The position numbers were made by a program, and so were the translations under genes. Below are positions 8,458 through 16,841 of a stretch of DNA of 64,000 bases, in pieces; position 1 is the first letter of the stretch; each line of letters starts with the position of its first letter. This DNA is from Bacteroidia bacterium. GTDB lineage: Bacteria; Bacteroidota; Bacteroidia; SpSt-205. The stretch covers positions 342,224 through 406,223 of the forward strand of contig BPGW01000001.1 in the NCBI GenBank assembly GCA_026003235.1, given 5' to 3'. The notes under the pieces were generated by a model. That model worked only from the letters and a program-made list of their open reading frames with translations, was not told where the DNA came from and searched no databases.

Positions 8458-8826
8458 TCAGAGGTCTTTGCGGTTCCAGTCAAAGACCCCTTCTCGCCAC
8501 AAGTAGATATACCCTGCCGCCAGGATGGCGGTGAAAGTCACCAGGAGCCCAAGCGCCCATACGGGGTCCTCCCGAAAGAAGAGCACCCAGGGGTACAGAA
8601 GGGCCACTTCCACATCAAAGACGGTGAAGAGCATGGCCACCTTATAGTAATGCACCGAGAAGCGGGGGTGGAGAGTGCCTACCGGGTCCATGCCGCTTTC
8701 ATAGGGGATGTTTTTCTGGGGGGAAGCTCGCCTTGGGGCTATCAGGGTGGGCAGATACACCAGAAGCAGGCCGATCGCAGCCCCCAGCCCCAGCAGAATA
8801 AGCGGCCCTAAGTACGCCTGCAGCAT
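8458..8826 (-). CDS. nuoA: NADH-quinone oxidoreductase subunit A
   Basis: A 122-residue protein with three membrane helices. The family hallmarks are YESGMDPVG in the first loop and FDVEVALLYPWVLFF in the second helix with its acidic pair. NuoA is a small membrane-arm subunit at the interface with the hydrophilic arm of complex I. It is followed by an aldehyde dehydrogenase, not by nuoB, so this copy is separated from the rest of the complex I genes. A TATCTTTG box ends 4 nt before its ATG. Confidence 0.94.
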   Translation of the reverse strand: MLQAYLGPLILLGLGAAIGLLLVYLPTLIAPRRASPQKNIPYESGMDPVGTLHPRFSVHYYKVAMLFTVFDVEVALLYPWVLFFREDPVWALGLLVTFTAILAAGYIYLWREGVFDWNRKDL

Positions 8827-8830
8827 CAGA

Positions 8831-8838
8831 CAAAGATA
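8831..8838 (-). promoter_or_regulatory. Promoter -7 box of nuoA
   Basis: TATCTTTG on the minus strand, exact match to the Bacteroidota TAnnTTTG box, followed by 4 nt and the nuoA ATG at 8826; transcript predicted to be leaderless. Confidence 0.7.
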
Positions 8839-8875
8839 CGCCGACTTGCCGTGCGCCTTTGTCGGTTAGAATGCT

Positions 8876-8883
8876 TACTTTCG
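8876..8883 (+). promoter_or_regulatory. Promoter -7 box of kynA
   Basis: TACTTTCG, a TTCG variant of TAnnTTTG, 4 nt before the GTG at 8888. It fixes that GTG as the likely start. Confidence 0.6.
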
Positions 8884-8887
8884 CCCT

Positions 8888-9865
8888 GTGCAAGACAAGC
8901 TGGAAGCGCTCCGCAGAAAGTATAGCCTCTTAGGGCAGGACTTGGAGACCTACCTGGAAGGGCTCCTATACAGCCGTTCGCTCACCTACTGGGATTACAT
9001 TGAACTGGACACGCTCCTTACCCTTCAAAAGCCTCGCACCGATTTCCCCGACGAGCAGATATTTATCGTCTATCACCAGATTACGGAGCTGTACTTCAAG
9101 CTGGTCAAGATAGAGCTGGAGCTTCTTGCGCAGGAGTCTTGGCAGGAAGAGCGCCCCCTGCTCAAGCGCTTGCGCCGGATAGAGAGCTATTTCCGGCACC
9201 TCACGCACAGCTTTGAGATCATGCTGTATGGGATGGACTCGGAGCATTTTCTGCGTTTTCGGACGGCGCTTTTGCCTGCCAGCGGCTTTCAGTCGGTGCA
9301 ATTTCGGGAGATTGAGCTGATGAGTACGGGGCTTAGGCAGCTTTTGGCCCCTCACCGGCGCGATGTGCATACGGAGGATGTAAACGAACTCTACGCCAAC
9401 ATCTACTGGAAGTTTGGCAATCTTGATGCGCGTACAGGCGAGAAGACCCTTACGCTCAAGCTTTTTGAGAGGAAATACGACGAGCACCTTCGCAAGATGG
9501 CCTGGGAGTGGAAAGATCGCAACTTGAATGCTCGGTTGGAAGCGGCGCTGGCGAAGGGGCAGGTGTCCGAAGCGCTCCTACAGCTCTTTCGGGAGGTGGA
9601 CGTGCAAATCAACATCCATTGGCGGCTGGTGCATTTACGTACGGCCGCGCATTACCTCAAAAGAGATGAGGGCGCCTTGCCTTCCACGGGCGGCACCAAT
9701 TGGCAGCGGTATTTGCCCCCCTACTACCAAGGGATCCAGTTTTTCCCCAGCCTCTGGAGCCAAGAGGAAAAGCAGGACTGGGGCAAAGCCGGCTTTCTGG
9801 AGCGCTTTGAAAAGGAAGTGGAAGCCTACTGGCGTTCGGCCCGTTCTAAGAGCGCCACGGCGTAA
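8888..9865 (+). CDS. kynA: Tryptophan 2,3-dioxygenase
   Basis: A 325-residue heme dioxygenase that opens the indole ring of tryptophan to N-formylkynurenine, first step of the kynurenine route. Motifs: EQIFIVYHQITELYFK (substrate-side His), FRTALLPASGFQSVQFREIE, WRLVHLRTAAHYL (heme-ligand region) and STGGTNWQRYLPP near the C-terminus, all as in the family. No kynurenine pathway partner is adjacent. The start is GTG, with a promoter box 4 nt upstream. Its last 40 bp overlap the 3' end of convergent ispF. Confidence 0.94.
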   Translation: MQDKLEALRRKYSLLGQDLETYLEGLLYSRSLTYWDYIELDTLLTLQKPRTDFPDEQIFIVYHQITELYFKLVKIELELLAQESWQEERPLLKRLRRIESYFRHLTHSFEIMLYGMDSEHFLRFRTALLPASGFQSVQFREIELMSTGLRQLLAPHRRDVHTEDVNELYANIYWKFGNLDARTGEKTLTLKLFERKYDEHLRKMAWEWKDRNLNARLEAALAKGQVSEALLQLFREVDVQINIHWRLVHLRTAAHYLKRDEGALPSTGGTNWQRYLPPYYQGIQFFPSLWSQEEKQDWGKAGFLERFEKEVEAYWRSARSKSATA

Positions 9866-10311
9866 GCGGCGATGCCTTCGGCGCGGCCGAGGGCCCCTAA
9901 CCCTTCCGGCGTGGTGGCTTTTACCGAAACCTGAGACGGGGATAGCTCCAGCACGGCGGCGATGGCTTCCCGCATAGCGGTATAATGAGGGCTCAGACGG
10001 GGCCGCTCGGCAATAATCACGGTGTCTACGTTCACAATCCGCCAGCCTGCCTCGGCGATCCGATCCCCCACGGCTTTCAGAAGCAGTCGGGAGTCCATGT
10101 CTTTGTAAGTGGGGTCCGAAGGCGGGAAAAGCTGCCCAATGTCTCCCAGTCCGGCTGCGCCAAGGAGGGCATCGCATAACGCATGAAGCACCACATCCGC
10201 ATCGGAATGGCCCGCCAGGCCCCGATCACAAGGAACGGTGATGCCCCCCAGCCGTAGGGGACGCCCTTCGGTAAATTTGTGCACATCGTACCCGATTCCG
10301 ATGCGAAGCAT
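9826..10311 (-). CDS. ispF: 2-C-methyl-D-erythritol 2,4-cyclodiphosphate synthase
   Basis: A 161-residue enzyme of the MEP isoprenoid pathway that cyclises CDP-methylerythritol phosphate. The metal ligands are in GYDVHKF (Asp9, His11) near the N-terminus and in GHSDADVVLHALCDALLGA; DIGQLFPPSDPTYKDMDS and VKATTPEGLGALGR complete the family pattern. Length is normal. Monocistronic, with its own TACCTTTG box 7 nt upstream, and overlapping the 3' end of kynA. Confidence 0.96.
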   Translation of the reverse strand: MLRIGIGYDVHKFTEGRPLRLGGITVPCDRGLAGHSDADVVLHALCDALLGAAGLGDIGQLFPPSDPTYKDMDSRLLLKAVGDRIAEAGWRIVNVDTVIIAERPRLSPHYTAMREAIAAVLELSPSQVSVKATTPEGLGALGRAEGIAAYAVALLERAERQ

Positions 10312-10318
10312 AAGGGTG

Positions 10319-10326
10319 CAAAGGTA
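10319..10326 (-). promoter_or_regulatory. Promoter -7 box of ispF
   Basis: TACCTTTG on the minus strand, 7 nt before the ATG at 10311. Confidence 0.65.
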
Positions 10327-10342
10327 CCTCTTGTGGGTGGGG

Positions 10343-11341
10343 ATGGAGTTGTACGGCCAGATCGTACCTTCGGTCGTCTCGCCGGTGGCTTACTTGCCCG
10401 GCGACTCGCTGAGGGCCGGCTGGCGCGTCATAGCAGAATGGAGCCACGGCTGGAACGGCCCTACGCTCCCCTTCTGGCAAGAGCCCCCCTGGGAACTGAC
10501 CCGGACAGTCACCGCAGCCTCAGGGCAAGTGCTTTACATTGAAGGCAACGCCGGCCCCATAGAAGTCTGGCAGGGAACACGCCTCTTGTACTTAGGTTCC
10601 GAGCCGACCGTATGGGTTTCCTTGGTAGAGTCCAGACAGGTTGGGCTTTCGCTGCGCAGCGAAGGAAAGGGGGGGATTCTGGGTGGGATCTACCTCTTGG
10701 CGCGCTCTGATACGCAGGCTTGGCCGGCTGAGCCTTATCCGGCTCCTCCTTTATGCAAGGAGGGAGCTTCGGCGGCCTGCTTGTGCTTGCCTTTTACGCC
10801 CCCTGCCCATCGTCAGGTTGCCCTCCAACGAAGCGGTTACACCTGGCGAGTCGGCCGTTGCGATCAGCCTGGGTCCAGCGCCCCCGTCCGTAAGCATAGC
10901 GGAATACCCCTGAGTGTCTTAGTCCTGGCAGAAGGGGCTCTGCTTGTGCAGTTCCTACCTGGTTTGCGGTCGGCTATCTGGAGAGGCTTTTGGGGGCCGC
11001 AGCCCGCTGACCCCCTGGAAAATCTGCTGGGGGTGCTTCTGATAGCGTCCCTGCTGAGCTTCTGGGTTTCTCCAGGGCTGGTGGCGCTGGCGATGGGATT
11101 TCTGGGAGCAGAGGCGCTTCTTCTAGTTCCCCTCGGGGGAGTGCCCCAATGGAGCTGGCAAAGCTGGCTCTTGCCTCTGTTTCTGCTTTTGCCCTTGGAA
11201 TGGGGCTTGGGAGGTTTGGACCCCCTCTGGATTTATGGGGCATGGTTAGCCCGTATGGTCCGATTCTCCCTGCACAGCCCGTATTTTGCGTACCTTTGCA
11301 CTGCCGAGCATTTTTTGTACCTTCTTCTCAGGCCTACATGA
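10343..11341 (+). CDS. DUF4271-like membrane protein
   Basis: A 332-residue protein with an extracytoplasmic-looking N-terminal half (aromatic, Pro/Gly-rich) and a C-terminal half of about five to six hydrophobic segments. It ends with YFAYLCTAEHFLYLLL, which resembles the YLCTLE-type ending of DUF4271 proteins that stand before hemD in many Bacteroidota. The ATG at 10343 is the first ATG after the divergent ispF promoter; upstream frame is open but would run into ispF. The stop overlaps the hemD start (ATGA). Family assignment is tentative; function unknown. Confidence 0.6.
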   Translation: MELYGQIVPSVVSPVAYLPGDSLRAGWRVIAEWSHGWNGPTLPFWQEPPWELTRTVTAASGQVLYIEGNAGPIEVWQGTRLLYLGSEPTVWVSLVESRQVGLSLRSEGKGGILGGIYLLARSDTQAWPAEPYPAPPLCKEGASAACLCLPFTPPAHRQVALQRSGYTWRVGRCDQPGSSAPVRKHSGIPLSVLVLAEGALLVQFLPGLRSAIWRGFWGPQPADPLENLLGVLLIASLLSFWVSPGLVALAMGFLGAEALLLVPLGGVPQWSWQSWLLPLFLLLPLEWGLGGLDPLWIYGAWLARMVRFSLHSPYFAYLCTAEHFLYLLLRPT

Positions 11342-12132
11342 AGAAAGTTCGGAGTGTATTTATTGCCCTGCCTCCTCAGCCTCCAGACTCGCCCTACTAC
11401 GAACTATCCCGTACCTGGAAAGTGGAGCTCTACTTTGCTAATCTTGTAGAGACCCAGGGCATGACGCTGGCGGAGTTCCGCGAGCAGGGGATCAGTCCGT
11501 TGGACTACAATGCCTTCATTTTTGCTGGGCGGCAGGCTGTGGAGCATTTTTTCCGCCTGATTCGGGAGATGCGTCTGGAGGTCTCTCCAGAGAGCCGATT
11601 CCTCTGCATTGGTGAGGCTGTGGCGCAGCATCTTTTTCAGTATATTCCGGGTTCCATGCGGCGGCGCACGTATGCCCAAGCCCGCAGCTTAGACGACCTC
11701 ATACCGTACATGCGTAAGCACGCAGGACTCCGGTATTTGTATGTAGGTGGGGGGGTAGCGCCTCTGCAGTTTTTTGAGCAGGCGGTGCAACATCGCCTCC
11801 AGGTCAGTTCGGTACGGGTGTATCATGTACGGTACCTTCCCCTGCCGGAGCCGCTGCGTCGCAAACGGTTCTCGGTGTTGTGTTTTCCCTCCGTCACGAG
11901 CGTGATGGCCTGGAAGCACCTGCATCCCTATTACAAGCAAGGCCAAACGGCTGTGTTGGTCTTTGGCCAAGATACGCTGCGGATTGCCCAAGCTGAAGGG
12001 TTTGAGGTCACCGATTACGCCCCAAGAGGGGAGATTTCCTCGCTCTTAGGCCTCTTGGGGCAATACCTGCGTAGGCAGTCGGAGCATACCTCCTCTCGGT
12101 CTAAGGGAGAGGAAAAACGAAGTGGAGATTGA
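11338..12132 (+). CDS. hemD: Uroporphyrinogen-III synthase
   Basis: A 264-residue protein with the two-lobed HemD pattern that closes hydroxymethylbilane to uroporphyrinogen III in heme synthesis. HemD is poorly conserved; supporting segments are DYNAFIFAGRQAVEHFFRL, SRFLCIGEAVAQHL, VRVYHVRYLPLPEP and FPSVTSVMAWKHL (equivalent to the FTSPSAV-type loop), then AVLVFGQDTLRIAQAEGF. The start ATG overlaps the previous stop. The basic, serine-rich tail is atypical. It lies directly upstream of the T9SS core, an order that recurs in Bacteroidota. Confidence 0.82.
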   Translation: MKKVRSVFIALPPQPPDSPYYELSRTWKVELYFANLVETQGMTLAEFREQGISPLDYNAFIFAGRQAVEHFFRLIREMRLEVSPESRFLCIGEAVAQHLFQYIPGSMRRRTYAQARSLDDLIPYMRKHAGLRYLYVGGGVAPLQFFEQAVQHRLQVSSVRVYHVRYLPLPEPLRRKRFSVLCFPSVTSVMAWKHLHPYYKQGQTAVLVFGQDTLRIAQAEGFEVTDYAPRGEISSLLGLLGQYLRRQSEHTSSRSKGEEKRSGD

Positions 12133-12143
12133 ACCAAAACGCT

Positions 12144-12151
12144 TACATTTG
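12144..12151 (+). promoter_or_regulatory. Promoter -7 box of porP
   Basis: TACATTTG, 4 nt before the GTG at 12156. It argues against the longer frame from 12129 and for the GTG start that exposes a signal peptide. Confidence 0.65.
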
Positions 12152-12155
12152 CCCC

Positions 12156-13085
12156 GTGAAGGTTCGGTGGCTACTGCTTCTGGGAGCGTGGGGGCTGTGG
12201 GCGCAGCAAGACCCGCAGTTCACGCAGTACATGTACAATCGCTTTGGGCTCAATCCCGCCGCTGCGGGGTACGCCGGCGCCTGGCAGTTCGTGGGCGTGG
12301 GACGGCTCCAGTGGATAGGCATAGACGGTCACCCCGCAACGTTCGCTGTGAATGCCCACACGCCCGTGACTTTTTTGAGAGGCGGGGTAGGTTTATCCCT
12401 TCTGGGGGATCAGATTGGTCCTTTTCGTACGACGGACATCAAGGCGGCGTATGCGTTTCGTTTGCCGGTGGGGTCGGGCGGTTCGGCCCTGCAGATCGGG
12501 GTAGCGGGCGGGGTCATCAGCAAGTCGCTGGATGGAGCTTCCTTGAGGCCTGAGCAAATCCCAGACCCTACCCTCTTCAATCGGGCCTCCAACTTGCTGG
12601 TGCCGGATGTGGGTGCGGGGGTGTACTTCACGCTGCCAGAGGATCGCTTTTATGTAGGCGTCTCGGCTCTGCACCTGACCGAGCCGTCTTTGAAAGACTT
12701 CACGGCCACTGGGCGCAGCCGGATCGCTCGGCACTTTTACGCGACCGCCGGCTACACGGCCCGCTTGTCTGAAACGATAGATCTCCTCCCGTCCGTCTTC
12801 TTCAAGCTGGCGGGCACCCAGTACATGGTGGAAGGTAACCTGGCGCTACGTGTACAGCCCGTGGTCCTCGGGGCCTCCTATCGCCTGGGTGATGCCGTAT
12901 GTGCGCTCTTAGGCCTCCAGGCTACAGAAGGCCTTTTCGTAGGCTACTCGTACGATTACACGCTTTCCCGTCTGGGGGCCGTCACCACAGGTTCGCACGA
13001 GCTGGTGCTGGTCTACACCCTGGCCCCAGCCTTTCGCCTTATCCCTCCAGACCTGGGGGTGCGAGACAAAAAAGACTTCCGATGA
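12156..13085 (+). CDS. porP: T9SS outer membrane protein PorP/SprF family
   Basis: A 309-residue outer-membrane beta-barrel of the PorP/SprF family. After a signal peptide (WLLLLGAWGLWAQQ) comes the diagnostic DPQFTQYMYNRFGLNPAAAGYAG, then alternating amphipathic strands and a terminal strand-rich region ending in a basic DKKDFR tail. PorP is part of the type IX secretion machinery and links to PorK/GldK and the surface adhesin anchor. It is the first gene of the porP-gldKLMN series. Confidence 0.93.
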   Translation: MKVRWLLLLGAWGLWAQQDPQFTQYMYNRFGLNPAAAGYAGAWQFVGVGRLQWIGIDGHPATFAVNAHTPVTFLRGGVGLSLLGDQIGPFRTTDIKAAYAFRLPVGSGGSALQIGVAGGVISKSLDGASLRPEQIPDPTLFNRASNLLVPDVGAGVYFTLPEDRFYVGVSALHLTEPSLKDFTATGRSRIARHFYATAGYTARLSETIDLLPSVFFKLAGTQYMVEGNLALRVQPVVLGASYRLGDAVCALLGLQATEGLFVGYSYDYTLSRLGAVTTGSHELVLVYTLAPAFRLIPPDLGVRDKKDFR

Positions 13086-13117
13086 ACCCTAACCATTTGC
13101 ATATATGAGAATGGCCG

Positions 13118-13125
13118 TATATTTG
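13118..13125 (+). promoter_or_regulatory. Possible promoter box before gldK
   Basis: TATATTTG, exact TAnnTTTG match, 21 nt before the gldK ATG at 13147. It could drive gldKLMN separately from porP with a short leader. Confidence 0.5.
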
Positions 13126-13146
13126 CCCCAGTCCAACCAACAGGCT

Positions 13147-14226
13147 ATGCGTATGGGTGGTAAATCAATCCTGATCGCTGTGGTAGGAGCCTTTCTCCTG
13201 AGCGCTTGCGGGGGAGGCGCTACCGGCGCACGAGGCGAGCTCACCGGCGTAAAAAACCGTCCAAAATGGGACAATCCCCTGCCCTACGGCATGGTAACCA
13301 TCCCCGCCGGAACTTTCCACATGGGTAATAACGAGCAAGATGTAAACTACTCTCAGAACGCCCGCATCCGCCAAATCACGATGAGCTCTTTCCACATTGA
13401 CGATACGGAAATCTCCAATAATGAGTATCGTCAGTTCGTGGATGAGGTGGTGGCCGGCTCCGAAAACGCTTTTGCCGATAGCGTCTTTCAGTTTATGGAG
13501 CGCTATTACGGCAAAAAAATCAACAACCAAGAGGAATACCTCAAGCTTGTGTATCCCGATACCCAGGTCTGGAACCGGGACTTTGGGAACTTTGTGTACA
13601 ATGAGCCGCTGGTGGAAAACTACTATTGGCACCCAGCCTTTGATGACTATCCCGTCGTAGGGGTCAATTGGTACGCTGCGCAGGCGTTTTGCTACTGGCG
13701 CACGCTCTTCTACAACGCGTATCGGGCTTCTCGGGAGCTTCCGCCGGTGCCTCGCTTCCGGCTGCCTACCGAAGCGGAGTGGGAATACGCCGCCCGCGGA
13801 GGATATGAACACAAAATCTACCCTTGGCTGGGCCCCTACACCCGTAACTCCAAGGGGTGTCCTCTGGCTAACTTCAAGCCGGGCCGAGGCGACTACATAG
13901 CCGATGGGTTTGAGTATACGGCTCCCGTCAAGTCGTACTTCCCTAACGACTATGGCTTGTACCACACGGTGGGGAATGTGGCCGAGTGGTGCGAAGATGA
14001 CTTTGAAGAAACAGGCCCCATTGCTTACGCCCATGATATCAACCCGGTCTATCGGGACCCTCGCAAGCAAAATCGTCGCCGTGTCGTGCGGGGCGGTGGG
14101 TGGAACGATGTGGCTTATTTCCTCTCCGTCGGCACCCGAGACTACGAGTACGCCGACACCACCAAGTCTCACATCGGATTTCGGTGTGCTTTGTCTGTGA
14201 TCGGCCGTTCAGGAGCTATGCGCTAA
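13147..14226 (+). CDS. gldK: T9SS ring lipoprotein GldK/PorK
   Basis: A 359-residue lipoprotein with lipobox LLSAC (Cys21 when started at ATG 13147) and a formylglycine-generating-enzyme-like fold used structurally. Segments: PYGMVTIPAGTFHMGNN, YPVVGVNWYAAQAFCYWR, RLPTEAEWEYAARGG, GNVAEWCEDDF, RRVVRGGGWNDVAY and IGFRCA. GldK with GldN forms the large periplasmic ring under the outer membrane in the type IX system. It is at the short end for the family. gldL follows after 31 bp. Confidence 0.95.
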   Translation: MRMGGKSILIAVVGAFLLSACGGGATGARGELTGVKNRPKWDNPLPYGMVTIPAGTFHMGNNEQDVNYSQNARIRQITMSSFHIDDTEISNNEYRQFVDEVVAGSENAFADSVFQFMERYYGKKINNQEEYLKLVYPDTQVWNRDFGNFVYNEPLVENYYWHPAFDDYPVVGVNWYAAQAFCYWRTLFYNAYRASRELPPVPRFRLPTEAEWEYAARGGYEHKIYPWLGPYTRNSKGCPLANFKPGRGDYIADGFEYTAPVKSYFPNDYGLYHTVGNVAEWCEDDFEETGPIAYAHDINPVYRDPRKQNRRRVVRGGGWNDVAYFLSVGTRDYEYADTTKSHIGFRCALSVIGRSGAMR

Positions 14227-14257
14227 AACCGGAACTTTTTCTAAACTATAAGAGACT

Positions 14258-15121
14258 ATGGCTAAGAAAGAAGGAGCTAAGCGAGAAGGGGCTTTTGATG
14301 CCCTGCTGCGTTCGCGCGGGTATCGCATTGCGATGAAGTATCTGTATGCCTGGGGGGCCTCTGTAGTGATTATTGGGGCGCTCTTCAAGATTCTACACCT
14401 TCCGGGCGCGAACGAGATGCTTATCGTGGGCTTAGGTACGGAAGCGGTGGTGTTTTTTGTCTCGGGCCTGGAGCCTCTGCCTGAAGACGAAAAGCACTGG
14501 GACTGGTCCAAGGTATTTCCCCAACTGGCGGAGGAGGAAGAAGAGGCCCCTGTTGAGCTGGGCCTCGGCGTGGGTGGGGGTGGTGGACTCATGCCGGGAC
14601 TGGGGCCTGGTATTAAGTCCCTTCAGGAAAGTAGCCTTACACCGGACCTGCTGGAGCAGCTTGCTTCCTCCATTGAAGGCTTGCGTGTCAGTGTAACGAG
14701 CTTAGCTGATATTACCGACGCTGCGGTGGCTACCAACGAATTTGCTGAGAAGGTGCGAGAAGCTTCTGTCCGGGTGGAGCAACTTTCTCAAAGCTATGCC
14801 GTCACCGCCGACGCCATGGCCAAAATCGCCTCCTCTTTCGGGGATATCCAAGCTTACCAAGCCCAGATTAAAACCCTATCCCATACCATTAGCCAGCTCA
14901 ACGCTGTCTATGAAAATGAACTGCAGGAAATGCAGAAGCACATTGCGGCTATTGGACGGTTCTACGGCGGGATAGGGCGGGTGCTCTCCAGCATTGAAGC
15001 TACCGCACAAGATGCTGAGCAGCTCCGCCAAGAACTCGTGGGCCTCAATAACAACTTGCGTGGGCTGAATGCGGTTTACGGCGGAATGCTTTCTGGGATT
15101 ACGGCGGCTATCCAAAGGTAA
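14258..15121 (+). CDS. gldL: T9SS motor protein GldL
   Basis: A 287-residue inner-membrane protein with two N-terminal helices (about residues 28-46 and 52-70; KILHLPGANEMLIVGLGTEA lies between and into the second), then an acidic and glycine-rich linker (AEEEEEAPVELG, GVGGGGG) and a long coiled-coil C-terminus. GldL and GldM form the proton-driven motor of gliding and type IX secretion; the membrane glutamate of the second helix is present. The next gene, gldM, starts 7 bp downstream. Confidence 0.95.
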   Translation: MAKKEGAKREGAFDALLRSRGYRIAMKYLYAWGASVVIIGALFKILHLPGANEMLIVGLGTEAVVFFVSGLEPLPEDEKHWDWSKVFPQLAEEEEEAPVELGLGVGGGGGLMPGLGPGIKSLQESSLTPDLLEQLASSIEGLRVSVTSLADITDAAVATNEFAEKVREASVRVEQLSQSYAVTADAMAKIASSFGDIQAYQAQIKTLSHTISQLNAVYENELQEMQKHIAAIGRFYGGIGRVLSSIEATAQDAEQLRQELVGLNNNLRGLNAVYGGMLSGITAAIQR

Positions 15122-15128
15122 GTAGCCT

Positions 15129-16838
15129 ATGGCTGGTCAAAAGCTTACGCCTCGGCAGAAGATGATTAACCTGATGTACCTGGTGCTCACGGCGCTTCTG
15201 GCGCTGAATGTGAGCGCCGAGGTGCTTCAGGCTTTTCAGAATCTGGCCGACTCGCTTCAAAATACGGCAGAGCAGTTCCAAAAGAACAATAAGGATCTGG
15301 CTGATGCTATCAAGGCCGCCGTCCAGAAAGAGATAGAGCAAGGCAACCGAAAAAACGAGCCCCTTCTTGCCGAAGTGGATCGCGTGAGGGCGAAAGCTGA
15401 TAGCGTGACGGGCAAGCTGCGGGAATATGCTCAGGCCCTCTTTGATGAAAGCATTGCAGGCAAAGACCCGGAGACAGGCCGACTAAAGCGTTTAGATGAG
15501 CGCGAAAACAATTACCGCTTCTGGATGGGGAAAAACGATGCAGCCAATGGGGGCCGTGGCGAAGGAAAAGCGCTGGAGATGCATAGGCTGCTTGATAGCT
15601 TTGTAGACTGGGCCAATCGCTTTTACGCCTATCATGCAGGAGGCAGGCTCCCTAATGCAGGTAAAGGGTTCAGCCCTCTTGTCTTGGACCCTAAGGATAA
15701 CCCCTACGTAAAAGAGAAGGAGTCCAAAGAGAAGACCTGGGAGTACTTCACCTTTCACATGACGCCGGCGGTGGCTAACCTTGCTGTGCTGTACAAGTAT
15801 GTGAACGATGTGTATGTGATTGAGACGGAGATTTTGAACCTTCTCAAATCTAAGCTGGGGCAAGTTACCTTTAAGATAGACTCGCTGGTGCTGGTAGATG
15901 CGCCTCGTTCGGAGATAGTGGTAGCAGGTATGAAGTTTGAGACGAAGGTCTTTGTTGCTGCCACTTCCTCGGAGGCCAAGCCTATCTTCTCGGGCTCGGG
16001 AGCTATGAAGTTGGTGGACGGGGGTTATGCGGCGGTATTTAGCATACCCGCTTCAGCTCGGGTGATTCCTGCCGGTCAGCGTAAAGGCAAGCAGCAATAC
16101 ACCGTTTCCGCCCGGGTTCCTCGCGCCGATGGCTCCTTCCAGGAGCTTCGCCTGAGCAAATCCTTTGAGGTGGTCAAGCCGGAAATCGTCGTGACTTCCG
16201 CAGCGGTGCAGATTCTTTACTCTGAGTGTGGGAACGATCTCAATATTGATGTGCCGGCGCTGGGCGAGCTCTATGATCCGCGAGTCACGGCTGACAACGC
16301 CCAGGTCATCCAGTCCAAGCAGAGTAAGAAGAAATTCCGGGTCGTGCCCCGCGCAGGAGCTAAAACTTGCCGTCTTAATGTGCAGACCAATACAGCAGGA
16401 CAGCTCGTAGATCTGGGATACATAGATTACAAAGTGGTTCCTCCACCACGCCCCTCTATCCGCGTACTTGTCAATAATGAGTTGTACAACGGGGTTTCTC
16501 CTGTGCCTCGCACTGCCACGGTGCGCATTCAGGTTGTACCTGATCGGGACTTTGCTCAATCGCTGCCGGAGGACGCTCGCTATGTGATCGATCACCCGGT
16601 AATCAAGGTGGTCAAGGGGCTGGCTGGCGCCCAAGTGATTGGTACGCTTCCTAATAGCAAGGTGGCGACCTCCCCTACCGTCACCGTAGACCTCACGGAC
16701 TATGCAAGAGGCCTGCAACCCGGCAATGTGCTGTATGTACAGTTCAAGGATGTTTTCCGGGTGAACTTCCAGAACAAACAGGTGAAGGAAAACTTCACCA
16801 TAACCGAACTGACCGTTCCTATAACCATCGGAAAATAA
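15129..16838 (+). CDS. gldM: T9SS motor/periplasmic shaft protein GldM
   Basis: A 569-residue protein with the conserved start MAGQKLTPRQKMINLMYLVL, a single membrane helix (about 17-35), an alpha-helical D1 region and successive beta domains D2-D4 that span the periplasm. The family segment LALNVSAEVLQAF follows the helix. With GldL it forms the rotary motor; the C-terminal domains reach the GldK/GldN ring. It is somewhat longer than the roughly 515 residues of the well-known homologues. gldN follows after 3 bp. Confidence 0.95.
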   Translation: MAGQKLTPRQKMINLMYLVLTALLALNVSAEVLQAFQNLADSLQNTAEQFQKNNKDLADAIKAAVQKEIEQGNRKNEPLLAEVDRVRAKADSVTGKLREYAQALFDESIAGKDPETGRLKRLDERENNYRFWMGKNDAANGGRGEGKALEMHRLLDSFVDWANRFYAYHAGGRLPNAGKGFSPLVLDPKDNPYVKEKESKEKTWEYFTFHMTPAVANLAVLYKYVNDVYVIETEILNLLKSKLGQVTFKIDSLVLVDAPRSEIVVAGMKFETKVFVAATSSEAKPIFSGSGAMKLVDGGYAAVFSIPASARVIPAGQRKGKQQYTVSARVPRADGSFQELRLSKSFEVVKPEIVVTSAAVQILYSECGNDLNIDVPALGELYDPRVTADNAQVIQSKQSKKKFRVVPRAGAKTCRLNVQTNTAGQLVDLGYIDYKVVPPPRPSIRVLVNNELYNGVSPVPRTATVRIQVVPDRDFAQSLPEDARYVIDHPVIKVVKGLAGAQVIGTLPNSKVATSPTVTVDLTDYARGLQPGNVLYVQFKDVFRVNFQNKQVKENFTITELTVPITIGK

Positions 16839-16841
16839 TGA

